Source of the DNA: Acholoe squamosa
Taxonomy: Eukaryota; Annelida; Polychaeta; Phyllodocida; Polynoidae
NCBI GenBank assembly: GCA_949317995.1
Contig: OX439049.1
Span: 13,144,395-13,208,394, forward strand
DNA length: 64,000 nt
Reading direction: 5' to 3'
Shown: positions 9,925-24,500 of the stretch, piece after piece
Numbering within the stretch: the stretch's first letter is position 1
Layout of the letters: the number at the start of each line of letters is the position of its first letter
Made by a program: the position numbers and the translations under genes
Notes under the pieces: model-generated
The model's input: the letters and a program-made list of their open reading frames with translations, nothing else
Database searches by the model: none
What the model was told of the DNA's origin: nothing

Positions 9925-12439
9925 AAGTAGCAGAGGCCAGTGATGCCAATGCCCTCTGGAGTATTAGAAGTCAATGATTTATTCCATCATCTTCTCCATA
10001 ACAGGAGATATACTGCTGGAACCTTTTGTGTGTTTCTGAATAATTTTATAAATCAGGATTCTGTTATCATGAAATGGGAACGAAAAGATTGATAATCAAC
10101 ATAATATTGCCCTGGTAAATTAATTGGAGTCTAATATTGAAAGTTTTTTTTTCAATGCAGATAATTTACATTTTTGATATATCAATTATTAATGCTCACA
10201 TAATGCATGGCAATTGGTCCTTTCTGTTTTTGGTTAATAATAGTATTGCATCCAAATAGCGTGATTCCGAGGAACTCGTTGGGGTCAGGGACAAAGGGCA
10301 TGTAAAGCATAGTCAGATCTTTATAGGGCATATAACAGAACAGCTGAGAACAGGAGACCAGTGTGGAAGTGCGTTCTCCCTGGTGCCCCCTGTGTGTGTA
10401 GGAGGGAACTACAAACCCTGCTTACAGATTAATGAACAAAAAATATTGTCAGTGGAACCTGCCACCATAGGCCACTACCTCACTCATAGTTACCCCTGGT
10501 CTTCTGTTCCATGCATTGTAGGATATAGCCTGTACAGGCTAATGAGATGCAGAATTATGGAGCTAGGTGTTATGAGGTTTAACCTACAGCCTAGGAAGTA
10601 GAGCCCAGTCTATTGATGTTATCTCTGTTTAAGCCACATTTAGCCCCATGTTGATATCTCTTATAGTTATTGAGATATTAAAGGAAATGTGAGGTAAAGG
10701 TGTTTTCTGTGAAAAATTGCCCATACAAACTGCAGCCAGAAAGTGGTCATGCAGTACACACTGTCCCCTACACCACAGTACTAGTACAGGCTCTATGAGT
10801 GCTATTTTCAATGCCCTGAGCAGTGCAGGTAAATAGGCTATATATGGTTATAAATAACTATTACCAATGTACAGTTTGAGGTAGATTACAATCCTCAACT
10901 ATTCTCTAATATAGTTCTGACAAATCAACTGCATCCTGGTGAAATGATGACATGATAACATGGAATTTATCATGTAAATCATTGATTTAGGTGTAGACTT
11001 TCCCCTATATAACCTAAAATCTGTTTATAACTACTGGGAATCTAACTCATAAAAACATTATTATAGGAAATAATCTAAGGCTTCAGATGTGCCTACCTCA
11101 ATGTTAATCATCTACATTTTTCATATCAATTTGAGATGCTCAGTCCTCCAGGGTGTGAGCAGTAACACTTCTAACAAAGATAGAAAAATGGAGGATAGTC
11201 TCTAATGTTGATCAATGTATCCCCTGTGCCATCATGGCATCAGGTTAACTCAGAAAGATGCCACAAGGCACAGATTTAAGATGATAGACCATGCCCCTCA
11301 TTCCCCTACTACCAGGTAGGCCTAGCTAGATTGGAGTACAGCAGGCTCTATGGGTGCCGTTTTCGCTGCAGTCAGCGATGCCACATTGCTACCATTAGGC
11401 CAAACAGAAATGTGTTCTATGTTTTAGTAATTTGACTCAACATTGGGTATAGGGCAGTTTTCCTACAGCAGACTATGTTTGAACTTACAATGATTATGCA
11501 CAATTTTGGGATTTGGGAATCATGGTTACTTTCATCCCCTCAGACTTCAAGAATAAAGGCTGGAAATAGGTTACCAGTACATGTATATACCATTAAGGTT
11601 TTAGGGTTTTGAATTCTATGTCAGCTTCATTGACAAATTCTGCTGCCTTCTGCTGGTTATTAAGAGAACCATGCACTACTTCTCCCTTCCTTCCCAGTGT
11701 GCATAGGACAAAAGACCAGAGTCTATGACGCTAGTATCTAACTCTGTGACTAGTTTGAGTGTCAGTAGTGCAAATGGTAAAGTTGTAGTGATACATGGAC
11801 AACTCATTATAAACAAACCTTTCAAGGGTCACTATTTCATCAATGTTAACTGCCAACTGATTGGTTCATGTTCTATGTACGCACCAGGACCTTTGATAAA
11901 CTGTTGTCTCAAGGTGTGTGGTCTCTTGGAAACCGGCTTGAATGAGAAGCTAGTCTTTTTAAACGCCAGAAATGGAATTGGGCCTAATCAATGGACCAGT
12001 TTGGTATTGTTTCCATAAGTTTATTGATCTATGGTCTGCTTTGCACATCATAAACAGAGAATATGTGATGGATTCAGTAATAGTTCATTAGATATTCCTC
12101 CTTGTCGTTGTTTGAAAGATAAAACCTACAATGGTCCATTATTATCAGTCATGATACATGATAAGGGTAAATTGCACCTGCACCTCACATAAATATAGGC
12201 AGAGACTTGTTTTAGTCCTTTTGTTTATACAGACTACGTAGAGGATGATCAGGTTTCAGAACCAATGATCGTAATATCTCTGATACCAAGTACAATTGTA
12301 ACTAATGATCAGAACATCCACATTTTGTATAAGGTAATAACGTAAATATAGAGCCGGCCTTTGAAGTGTACCCTACCTCCTGACAATGCAGGGGAGATGA
12401 CTGATGGGTATGGACCTAAAGCCCTCTTCACCATTAACC

Positions 12440-12690
12440 CTGTAACGGTGGCTGATGCATTAAAGCATTATGCCCATTGGTCTTCATGATGCATAAATGC
12501 AGCCCTGGTGGGTAACTCGCCAGGGCTACATTCAAGCATCATGCCTACCTTACAGGGTCGATACAGTCCCGGAGATTCAGCATGATGCTTCAATGAAGTG
12601 CTGGAGAACAGTCTGGCCAGCACTTCATTGGTGCATCATGACGACCAATTGGCATGATGCACTCCTGCATCAGTGACCTTTAAATGGTTA
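12440..12690. repeat. GCATCATG hairpin repeat, copy
   Basis: Successive imperfect hairpins: CATGATGCATAAATGCAGCC with a returning GGCTACATTCAAGCATCATG, then GCTTCAATGAAGTGCTGG returning as CCAGCACTTCATTGGTGCATCATG. It is the same family seen across the window at 16980-17330, 28090-28300, 32285-32460, 42830-42990, 53705-53910 and elsewhere. Confidence 0.75.
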
Positions 12691-14457
12691 AGGTTGGATA
12701 AAGGAGTTGGTTACTGAGTGTAATATTTGGTGTGTATTTATAAGGAGAGTGTCACGTGTGTTTCTGGTGCCAGGTACCTACTCAGTGGCTTAATCTTGGA
12801 TTGAAATATTTTTGTGTGCCCAATTGGCAGGAAATAAAACGTTGTCAATGATAGAAAAAAAACTTTTTCAACTTAAAAGAAAATCGTCTTAGATGTAATG
12901 TTTTCATATTCAATTGCAGATCTCTCATAAAATGTGTAACAAAAAAAGAATTTTGACTTATTTACTTCAATTTTCTGGTGAGACATAAAGCATACACCTT
13001 TGTAATTGCGGATGTTTTCCCCACTGGAGAAATAAAGGCGTGCGTGTTTAAAGTTTTCAAATGTATGAAATCTTTTGCAAGCATGTTTAATGTAAAGACT
13101 TTTATCAAGAAAACGTCCGCGTGTAGGGTCTCTTTGATTATTTACAAACATGTGTAGGGGATGCCCAAAATAAATACTTCTTTTTTCAACATAAAATATT
13201 GTATGTGAAAACCCCATTTTGTTGTTTTTCTTGTCTATTATGTTGTTCTGTTGTGTTGTTGGATTTTTGGGGTTGTTGTTTTTGTGATAATTCGACGATC
13301 TTTCAGCAAACATTTCCAAACCTCTTAAACTCTAAGAAACAAATCTTTTTATTGTAAACGTTGAAATGACGTACTTTTGGAAGATGTATGCCACATAGAT
13401 CTACCGACCTTATAGCACACAGCAGTGATCTATATAACAAGCATTATTTAGGTCCAAGGGTAAATCAATATAGGACTGCCTTTCTTTGTGTTGACTTCAG
13501 CCAGCTAGAAGAGCAGTCAAGTACCGCCAACAAAGATTAGTAAGAGGAGCATAACTGTGGGGGAGGATCTTCAGATTTGACAATATTATGAAAGCCGCCT
13601 CATGTATATCCACATATATACAACATCTATTACTACCGGAAAGTCTCACATATAAGGTGCGGCTTAGAAGGGAGGATGTGCCCCTGGTGCACACTATGAT
13701 ACACTATAAATCAGTACTAAACTAGTCCACATCATATCCCAGTTTCGTCCTGTATAGATCCCCTCAAGCTATGGGTATGTCATTTATGCCAGGGTTGCCT
13801 TATATATATATGCAGGATATATTGTATAACAATCACAACTATACTGAAGCATCCCCACATGTTATGTGATGATTTCTTAGGAACGATTCCTTTGCTACCA
13901 GCCAATGGGGGAAAGCAGGCTTTTGAAAAAAGAGGCCGTATAGCTTTTCTATTTATGGAATAGCCTTCCACATGATATTACTGTAGGTATTTCCTAAGAT
14001 GGAGGGCATTTCAAACCCATAGCTATAGATATCATTTTGAAATGTCCTGCAGACCAACTGCCAATACAGGTGGTCCACGTGAACATATGGGCTCTGACAA
14101 TATGTCTGGGTGTTACTCAATAACCCATAGCCCACAGCGGTAGAGTAGTGGTGGGCCCCTTGTATCAGTTATCCACTCGTAAGGGAGTCGTGGTGCAGCC
14201 ATTCCTACCCACGTGTGTTCGTTAGTGAAGGATAATTACATGAGGGCGTAGCCCGAGTGTAATTATCTTCTAAAATTCTAATTGGGTCAATGACCTATCA
14301 AGGTTGGTTCATGACCTCACACTAAGTTTCAAGGTTAAGGTCACTGTTATGACCTTTTTGTACTACAATTCATATACTTCGAATATAAACTCCACTTTAT
14401 ATAATAGTTATGCCTCTTGTTGTCATTACGGTTTCGCAGGGATGCTATGTATAACGC

Positions 14458-14930
14458 AGTGCTGGCCCCGGGGGGCACTCTCTATGTAATGTATACACAT
14501 ATGTGCGGCTGGCAAGGGTACTTTTTCAAGGAAAAGTCCCTGGCAAGCCACCTGTTTCAGCCCAAATGTCCCTAGCAAGCCTCCTGTTTAAGTCACACAT
14601 GTCCCTAGCAAGGGTCAACTTTCAGCAAAATACCCTGATTTACACGGGAAATTGCGAAATTTTCCTTGAGATCAGCACAGTTTTCATGAAAAAAGCATGA
14701 ACCAAATTCAACCTTCTCCCCAATCAGTTTAAATTTAAGATATTTTGAAATAAATCTGGGATTATTGAGTCAAAAGTGCCCTAGCAAGGGTAGGCTTTCG
14801 AAGAAAAAACCCGCGACCAAGTGCCCTAGCAAGGGTAAGGGTTGTCATGGGTTCAGCCACACACCCGTATCAAGAAAAATTGAAGTGCCCCCCCCCCCGG
14901 GTGCTGGCTTATAAAGTCCCCAGCGCTGTG
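14458..14930. mobile_element. Element bounded by G-run/C-run inverted ends
   Basis: The left end AGTGCTGGCCCCGGGGGGCACT is mirrored by the right end AGTGCCCC...CGGGTGCTGGC near 14884-14910. Between them is a loose tandem of 'CCCTAGCAAGGGT'-like units (about six). Similar G-run plus GCACT starts occur near 26770 and at 51946. Boundaries are approximate and no target duplication was established. Confidence 0.45.
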
Positions 14931-15410
14931 ATCCAGTGGCCCATAAAGAATTAACTCTGTCCACTCCTTTAGTTTACCTAAATTGGTCTGGCTATTGTGT
15001 ACATGGCCAGCCGAATAGATCACTCCCTAATATAATGTCAAGAAGCCATAATGTAGCAGGTGACAGTCATTCAGCACTACAAATACCCATTATTGATGTG
15101 TTCCTGCAACTCAACCTGTCCCCAATTATAACCTCCAGACTCTACACCCACCCCTGTCACCCATACTGTAAAAGAAAATGTCATAGAAATAACGGTGCAT
15201 TCATCGTCCCAAAGTTGCCAGAAATCCAACATTATTTTCATAGAAATTCCTTGTATATTTTGTGTATCACCGTACTGCCACCTCGTTTCTTGTAAAATCT
15301 ACACTAGTGCAATGCATTATAATTATGGTGGTCCACTGTTTCACGAGGATAACTGATAGATGCAACAGTAAGTTTTTACAGTGCACACTTCACCAAACTC
15401 CCCAGCCCTG

Positions 15411-15568
15411 GCCAATCAGAACTCAGGAAAGCAGTGACCAATCAGAAGCCATGGCGCAGCAGAAGGCCAAATACATATGATTTGTCCTTTCACTACCTCT
15501 ACGCATTAGCATCACCGACTGTAGAGACTTGTTTGAAAAGGACAAGCTTTCAAAACAACCAGAAAATG
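15411..15568 (+). promoter_or_regulatory. Candidate promoter and first exon of the calmodulin-like gene
   Basis: Two CCAATCAGAA boxes (CCAAT at 15412 and 15438), 26 bp apart, lie upstream of the ATG exon ending at 15568. No TATA box is evident. A nine-codon upstream ORF (ATG at 15451 in a GCCATGG context, stop at 15478-15480) would be in the 5' UTR if transcription starts upstream of it. Paired CCAAT boxes are typical NF-Y sites; the start site is not known. Confidence 0.45.
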
Positions 15569-18500
15569 GTAAGTCGTAAATCACATTTAATTCTATCACT
15601 CATACGTGAACATGGTGGTTTAGTACACATGGAAATGGGCTGTAATTTAAGTGAAAATGGGACTCTCTTATCAGTTTATGAAGCATATCATTATTGGTTT
15701 AATGAAATTGCCCTGCTCGTATTTCATGTTGTGAGAAACAGTTGGTCGATATGAGGAAATGTTTTCATTTTAGTTTGGACAGATCATCTATTCTGTGATA
15801 GCCAAGCTGCTACCGTGCAATTGAAAATTATCGTAAATATTAGGCCTAAACTTCTCTTCCTTCATTAAAAGTTTGCACCAAATAAATCTCCATGCAATGC
15901 ATAATTGCCAGATCAAATGCACAACAACTAAAAAATGCACTAAATAAATAGATAGCTCAAAGCAACAGAGGAATTTGTCCTATAAACGTGTCACCCAGTC
16001 TGGGTAGGTCTATATTGGTACTGGACAGCACAGTCTAGGTAGCAGCCAATGGCTTTGGGGGAGCCAAAAAGAGCCACTTTCAGGTGGGAAGGTGCAAGGA
16101 TCGAGTTACTTGTTATATATAGCTTATTGAGCTGCTCAGCGAGCTTCTCTAACCAGAGACGTGGTACCCAGGTGTGTGCCTTAACCCTGTAATGACCGCT
16201 GATGCAGGAGTCTGGAAGCTCTACAAAGGTTGCAGAACAGAGCTTTAAGAATTTGCTTAAGATGTAATATTAGAAAGTACAATGTCAAGGAATTGCATGA
16301 AATTTGCAAGGTGGCTTTATTAGAGAAAAGGTTTGATATGTTATTACTATGTTTGATGTACAAAAGTTCCAAAACTATAACTCAAAAACAATCGGCTTAC
16401 AACACAAGGTCACAAAACAAAATGGTATTTGAGTTGCCAAGAGTCATCTCAAGGCACTACAGACGATCAACTTGGTACCGAGGGGTAGCCCTTTGGAATG
16501 CCCTTCCTAGGGACATCCAAAACACTACAACAAAAGTTAAGTTCAAATCAGAATTAATGAAAAGTGATAATTTGAGGCGGAATTTAAAAATTGGTTATAA
16601 CTGAGAATATGAAGCAGGTGTAGATAACACGCCGCTTCAGATTGATTTCTATACAATTGTTGTATATGTTACAGCCTCTTTTGAAATATGCCGTATTATT
16701 GCAGTTATCACTTATGTTTCCATGTTATATTTTAGTCATTACTATGATATCACTTCATTATTACATCTCTTATTATTTGTCCTTATATGCTCGCTGTGTT
16801 AATTGGGATGGATAACCAGCTCCTGTATTCTCCTAAGACTGTAAATATTGGCGATTGTCAAGTTTTGTGAAGTTTTGTATTACTTCTATTATTGTTGAAA
16901 AAAATAAAACTTGGTCTGCTCTATAGCATTATTTAAATGAACATAACAGTTCATTAATGCAATGAGCAAGTCCAAAAAAAAAGGCCCATTGGTCGTCATG
17001 ATGCACCAATGAAGTGCTGGTGAATCTTCTCACCAACACTTCATTGGTGCATCATGCCGATCACCCAGGAGTGTATCAATCTTTTTGAGCTGCTCAGGGA
17101 ACTGCTCCAACCAGAGATGTGGTAACCAGGTGTGTGCCTTAACCCTGTAAGGGCCGCTGATGCAGGAGTGCATCATTCCCATTGGTCAGCATGATGTACA
17201 AATGAAGTTCTGGCGAGCACTTCATTGTTGCATCATGCGGGAGTGCATCAATCTTATTGACTTATTGAGCTGCTCAACGAGCTGCTCCAACCACAGACGT
17301 GGTACCAGCTGTGTGACTTAAGGTAACTTCTCTGTCTGTCAGGTAAATATAGATAATGAATCTTCAGGAAGAGGAATTAGAGGAGTAACTGTAGTTGTTT
17401 GCTTTAATAGTACTGCAGTTGTGCACTTAGAATATGTATGTAAATATGGGATGTATTTTGTATTTGACAAACTGCGGTGAAAGTGCTACTATTTCAATTG
17501 CCTGGCAGACTTCAATAATCATAAACAGATTTGTGACTGACATTCACTGCCTAGATTAAGCCTAGGCAAATTATGAAGTTTTCTTATATAAATTGATACA
17601 ACTTTTCTAGTTCCTCTCCCCTGAGTGAATGAAACAGCCATGTCGAAGAACCTTTTAGCTCACACTTATGAGCATATTAATCTGAGAGCAATTAATGGTT
17701 ACACATTCAAAGAATGACTCTGAGGCTGTTTAACAATGTTTGAACTGTGTTCACAGTAACATCATAGTGATGTTGAGGTTATGGTTTAGTCACACTAAGA
17801 AAATTGGAGTTGATTGCAAGAGTACCAGCATAAGAGAAGCAACCTTCATACATACAACTTTATTGGCTGGCATCCAAGGTTTGTCAGGTATAAGACCGAC
17901 CGACATCATTCAAAGACATTGATTGATTATAAAAGCCTTACCTGTCACTAGCTGTGCAAGAGCTAATCAGTTTGCCAAGTTTCTACGAACGTGCTTTTTA
18001 TCTGTCACTTGGAAGACTTCGGCAACCCTATACTTTACAGTGACTGTATAGGAGCCTGGAGCCATATCCAGTGGGTCCACCATTTTGAATTTTGCTGGTT
18101 ATGCCAGAGGTGGCAAAACACACTGATAAGGCATTGTTATGATAGGTACCTTGTCCCTGGATAACATCCACTTCCAGGGACATGCTGGTTGCCATCTTAT
18201 CAGCTTACCAGTGCAGGTTGCTAGAACCAGCTCCACTCCCGCTTACACCCAATAGCAATAATGCAAAAAGTGCGTGTGTACCTGTACAGCTAGACAGTGA
18301 GACGCTGCCAATGTGCAAGGTTAATACTCTTTGGTATTAACCCATAGAGCCTACCTATCACAGACTCAAGGCCAGATGTAGACTCAGCATGCCTACTCTC
18401 GACGGCAGGGGGAGCCCTCGGTCTGTGGGTGGGACACTAGACCAGATGATGAGAATCCTGAGAGATGAAGAGGCTTAACCGTTCAAAGGCTGCATATCAC

Positions 18501-21500
18501 ATTAATGTTTTGATAGTGATAATGCATGAATGCAGCTGTGGATTATCTGCTCACCAGTGCTGCATTAATCTGGCATCATTCTGACCCTCAGAGTTTGATA
18601 CACTCCCATAGGGTGATCATGATGCTCCGGTTCAGGTGCTGGCAAGTAGTTCTAACACTCGAGTGCAGTTAGGTCACCTTTCCTGCAATCTGATTGGTCG
18701 AGAGTGCATGTTGGGTCAGGGGACCCAGTTAAAGCACTTCCAGTCTCACTTCCGGTTTGTGGCTTTTCTGTCTTATTTGTGAATTATTTTGAGGAAAATC
18801 AAAGCTTTTTCTCGTGTCAGAATGTAAACAAAGGGCTCCGGTTTGTCTCTGTTCCGGAAACCCAAGGCCCTCGGTCCTCGGGCCTTGGGTCTCCGGACAG
18901 AGACGCACCATCGCCCTTTGTTAGTACGACCCAACAGACCTGTGTTGGTGCATCATGACAAAGGGTCATGAACCCATAAGGGTTTAGCCTGAGACTGGTG
19001 AACAACAGCCTAATCAATACGGTATGTGAATCTACAGCACAAGGTGCTCAATATCTTTAGGGAAGTCAACCCTTTGTCTTTTTGTAAAAATAAGCCCTTG
19101 GGATATTTACATATTGATTGTATAAGAGACTTGGATAGGAGTGTATTATATTACATTTAGGTTAGAAATGAAAAAGTTACCTTCGCCTGGTAAGGGCCTC
19201 ATGATGCCTGCCTGTTAAGGTGCCTTGGACGGTATGCAGTAATAATTGGCCTTCTCTCCAACACTGGAGCTCCTCCCAATTAAGCTATCAGGGTCAGATC
19301 AAGCTCATAGAGTTGATTCATAAATGCAGTCCTGCTGAGTTTCTGATCAAGGCTATATTCATTCCTAAATACATCGATCATGAACTATGTGTCTCTTAGA
19401 GGGTTATGGCTAAAGATCAGGTATAGGATAAGTTTATGTATGGCAGTATTTTATTTTGATATTCCTTATACAACACTTCACACACATCACTCAGAGTTCT
19501 TCTAGTACAGTTATTTTCATTTTTATACGTTTTAAACACATACTGGAAATTAGAACCCATGCATTTTTACAATGTAACATCTGAAAACAGCCACAAAAAG
19601 TTGACAGGTGTTACTATTGGAAAGGTATTGTATTTGTTCTTGTATTGATTTGCACAGCAGCATAAAAAGTGTGTGGCACATGCCCTGGGACACCGGGGGA
19701 TGGCATAGCCAAGTACTTGGCTCAGATTTTATGTCCAATTTGTATTACTGTTGCCGTTTATATAGGGCAATTTTGACAAGAACTATTACTCATATACTCA
19801 TTTTGAGGTTTTAGGAGCAGGAATTTTGCAAATGGACAATTTTGCAGAGCACAAATTATAAAGTAAAAAAAAAAAAAGAAAAAAGAGATTATGTTATGGG
19901 TAGAAATGATTGACGGGGAAGCGAGAGAGGGGATGCGGTGGCAGTTGTTGTGATCGACTGCAGTGAGGTAGATGAAAAGAGTGCACAAGTATCCCTTTTA
20001 GGGGATGAGCCCCTGGCAAAGGCAAGGCTAAGGGAGTGATCATTTTTTAACAACAGGGGGGGGGCTGGTGGGTTTGAGGGGGGGGTCATAATTTTTTCAA
20101 CCCCTTGACCAGGGGGGTCAGAATTTTTTTCAACCCCTCTGATGGGGGGGGTCAAAATAATTTCACCTGTTTTCAGTGGAAAACCCTGCGCGTTACTATG
20201 GGGGGGTGTCAAAAAATTAGTCAGGGTGAATCATAGACCCTTAAGGGCCACATGATGCAATAATACATTTATCCTGGCAAGGAATATTTTATTACCTATG
20301 TACTTACACTACAGAGGTGATAAACTCAAAAAGGCCCTGCATCTATTCATGCACCGGGACCACAAACGAACATCTACCTGGGTGTATTTTGATGCATTTA
20401 AGGTTGGTGAGGTGTATGGGTAGAGGGTTGGGGTGATGGAGGAGGGGGGGATGAGGGGGGGGGTCTTGGTGGGTATAGTGAGTGGTAGAGAGCCCACCTG
20501 CTTGTGCTGTATTCACAGCAGCCCCCATGGTGTATTATTGGTCACAGTGCTATTGATTGTCATGTACGTATGGAGGCCGACTGACACTGACAGTGCCCTC
20601 ACCACCGTATTCACACATATACACCTACAATATGTACATCATATAGGGTAGAGTCACCTAGAGTTGTCCATCTGAGTGACATTAATGCCATACACGGGGT
20701 CTAAATGGGGGGTCCCCATGTCCCTTGTCGATTTTAAGAAAAGCCCATGTCAAATGTCAATAAATTTGTATTTTCCTCTGTCCTTGTCACTAAGCTCCAT
20801 GTCACATGTCGATTTTAAGAAAAGTCCATGTCACACTGTCGATTTTAGGGGTCTAGACCCATATACACGTCACACTGCTCTTTCATTGAAGAAATTAAAC
20901 TTATACGCTATAGTATCCATTTCATATAGAGAACGTGCCTTACAGTGATTATGCAGAGAAAGACATATTCCTCACAGTAGTATGGAGAAAGTGAATCTCC
21001 ACTGAAACTGAATGGTAAATCCATGATCACATTCCCCGGTGAGGCGTCACCAGTACAGCTTCCAGACCCGAGAGTGACTTTTATGTCATTTTTCTTTTAC
21101 CAAAATAACAAGAAATCAAGACAGAGTTCTGTACAATCGAGTTGCTCCTTACTGTTACTGTTAAGTTGGACATTTCTTCACTCGTTAGCAATTAAGTTGG
21201 ATTTCAATCTGTGATAAAGCTTTGAGGCTAACTGGTGTAGAAACACCCAGTTTGTATCCTCCACTTATTGCACAATAATTGAGGGGTCCATCATGTATGT
21301 TGGTAGGGGGGGGGGAGTGGTTACACAAAGTTTTTGCGGTGCCCAGGTTAAAAGATGGTACTCATCATGAGAAACAAGAATCTGGCCTTCATTCTTGATT
21401 TTGAAAGCTCTACCCCCCCCCCTTATGTCCCATCCTAAGATAATAAGTTGGAAAAATTTTAATTAATTCAATTTTAATTATAATTTTAATCCTATATGGT

Positions 21501-24500
21501 CTAAATCATATGGAGGACATATAAAAACACCCAGGGCTGGTGTACAAAATTACCCTGCACCAAAATGAGCTATTTTACATTTCCCGAAAAAATCCAAGAT
21601 GGCCACCATAGGGGTAAAGTAGCACTTTTAGGCCTATTATATAATAATAACCAATTGAATAAACATAGGGAACACTTTGTAGTGATACCTAGAGTTGGTA
21701 AGCACTAAGTAAAGGTGTTTTGGGTAGTCCAAGATGGCTGCCTTGGGCTGAAAATAGCACATTTAGGCTATTATATAGAAGGAAACATAATCACCAGTTA
21801 CATACACACAGGAACACTTTGTACTGCTAACTAGAGTTTGTGAGCACTAAGGAAATGCATTTTGAGTACTCTTGAAAAATCCAAGATTGCTGCCATAGGC
21901 CGTAAATCACATTTCTAAGCCTATTACTTAAACATCATTCCCACTGTAAAGACTTCTGAGGTGTGTAAAGTGTCTTTACCAAGCAACGATATATATGTGG
22001 TGCTTTTTAAATCCAAGATGGCCACCATCAGTGAAAAATCCAACTTTAGGTTGTCAAAATGACGACTTAAAGTTGTAGTTTTAGGTATTGTCAACCTGAG
22101 GACCTAAAGGCGTCACCACTGACTAGTTTCGGAACTTCCAGGTTTTCAGTGTGCCTCCTGCCTCCCTTCGATTACTAATACTGATAAGCATCTGCCTAGG
22201 GAATACAATTTATTGGATAAGCTTGCAAATGAAGATAACCAAAGACAGACATGTTAAACATTTTACTCAGTACTCTATTTTACCACCCAAAACATATTTC
22301 ATGTGTGTTTAACTTGCAATGACGATTTATTTTAGGTACTTAGCTCAAAGATTATATTCCAATGATGGAGGTCATCTTGGATTTTGGAAAAGTGCTGACA
22401 ATACCTTTCCTTGGTACAAACTAATTTCACCAATGTGTCCCCTGTGTGTATCCAATTGGGAAATAATTTTCTATTCTAAGTCCCTGGGTGATAGGCATAA
22501 AATGTTATTTCTGGCCTATGGCAGCCATCTTGTTTACCAAAAAGTACCCAAAATACCTTTCACTAGTAGTTATAACAGCTCTAGGCACCACTACAATGTG
22601 TTCCCTGTGTGTGTTTGATTGGTAATTATGTTTCATTTTATGTAATAGGCCTACAAGTGTCATTTTAGGCCTATTGCAGCCATCTTGGATTTTTCAAAAC
22701 TACCCAAAATGCCTCTAGGTAACACTACAAAGTGTTCCCTGTGTGTATTTGATTGGTGATCATGTATCATTCCATGTATTAAAGGGGGGCTAGCACCACA
22801 AATTAACAACATGGGTACTGATTCAAAGAGTGATCATAAAATCGCGGGTACCAGCGGAAAAATCACGGCACCCTGATTGGTCAAGGGGTGATCACGTGAC
22901 TTTTTAATGCGGGCATGCATTACGATGCCAGGGCCCCTTTAAGCCCAAAAGTGCTATTTTAAGCCTATGGTGGCCATCTTGGATTTTTCGGGAAACTCAA
23001 AATAGCTCATTTTGGTGCAGAGTAATTTTGTACACCAGCCCTGGGTGTTTTTATATGTTTACTAGTGGCTTCGCCACTAGATAGTGGGAGCAAATTGTAC
23101 TGTCACTAAATGTAACCCCCACCCCCACACCCAACAGCTAAATTCTGCTTTTGTGCGTCATTAAGCAACGCGTAACGTAGCAACAGCGCATAACATAGCA
23201 ACATCATGAAACATAGCTACACCAAACATTTTTACACTCTCCCAGCTGATACTCTCGGAGGTTTGAGTTTGAGGTAGTTTCTCTGGAACTACCCATCAGA
23301 TCTTAACATATGAGCTATCAAATTAAAGGTCTCGGAGAATGCTATCCAGACCTTCAATTCGTCCGGACGGTAACCACGTAACTTAGCAATTCTCCAAGGT
23401 AACGTGTCATGTGCACACGGTGCGCGCCATCTTGTGCGGGGGACAATTTTGTCTACCTTGTCATTGCAAGCATCATTCAATGTTTAACTTCTCCAAATAT
23501 ATCACACTTATCGTATTGTCATCAAGCCAGTATTATCTAATGGGAGGGATGATGATGCTGTATTTATAAATAAGATATTAGAGCAGTATAAAGGCCATAA
23601 TATGTATTTGAAATATGTGCAGGGCTCCAGTGTAACGTTTCTATTATGATACGTAAAGGGGAGCGTAGAGCGCAGAGCACTAGTTTGTCCCCGGCATCCG
23701 GTGTGCCGACGTCGGACCGTTACCGTAGTTACGGGACTTTTCGTCTCAATGAATTGCCTTGAAGCTTCCCCCATGAATAACATTGGGAGAGCTGCCGATC
23801 TCTGCAAATCGAGATCCAAGATGGCCGAAAATACCAAAAAAGTAGGCTGACAGGTTAGAGGCTATCTTTTTTTAAATAGAGCTACTATCAACCTTTTTTA
23901 TGGTTGAATCTCATTATTCCTTTAAGTGGAAGAAACTACATTAAAAATTGGCCCTTGAATATATACATATATGAGAACTTGAAGAAAAATCATGTACATT
24001 TTCAAAAAAATACATGCTTTTAGATAGTCTCATTTCCCTGATCTGTTTCCTGGCGAGCACTCAACCCTGTTTCAATGAGTACGGGTACCAGCAACGAAGC
24101 AATCTCGTTTTTAATATGGGGTAACCATACTTTTTATCTTCAAAGGGGGTGTACTGGGGGGTTAGGACTCTCAAAATCAAAAACAACGGTCAGATTCTTG
24201 TTTCTCAAGTTGAATACCATCTTTTTGGCTGGGCCCCGCTTTCCTAAGTTCATTTTGACATAATAACCACCCCCCTAATGTTGGAGTCCTCTACTCAAAG
24301 TGTGTGTTCCACCCAATGGGTCTAGACCCCTAAAATCGACAGTGTGACATGGCCTTTTCTTAAAATCGACAAAGGACATGGAGCTTCAAGGGACAAGGAC
24401 ATGGGTCAAAAAGGATAGTGACAGGGGACATGGACTTTTCTTAAAATCGACATGTGACATGGAGCTTAGTGACAAGGACAGAGGAAAATACAAATTTAGT

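Larger units (their letters stand above)
9925..15410. other. Intergenic region upstream of the calmodulin-like gene
   Basis: No supported gene. It contains a hairpin repeat (12440-12690), an AT-rich stretch with a 148-codon minus-strand ORF of no recognisable family (12873-13319), and a G/C-run element near 14458-14930. The rest looks like ordinary unique sequence. Confidence 0.4.

Noticed and set aside
11725..12018. 97-codon plus-strand ORF
   Set aside because: No domain, no splice context and no repeat match; a chance ORF is the simplest reading.
12873..13319. 148-codon minus-strand ORF, tested as a transposon protein
   Set aside because: AT-rich composition explains the open frame; no reverse transcriptase, transposase or zinc-finger motif is visible.
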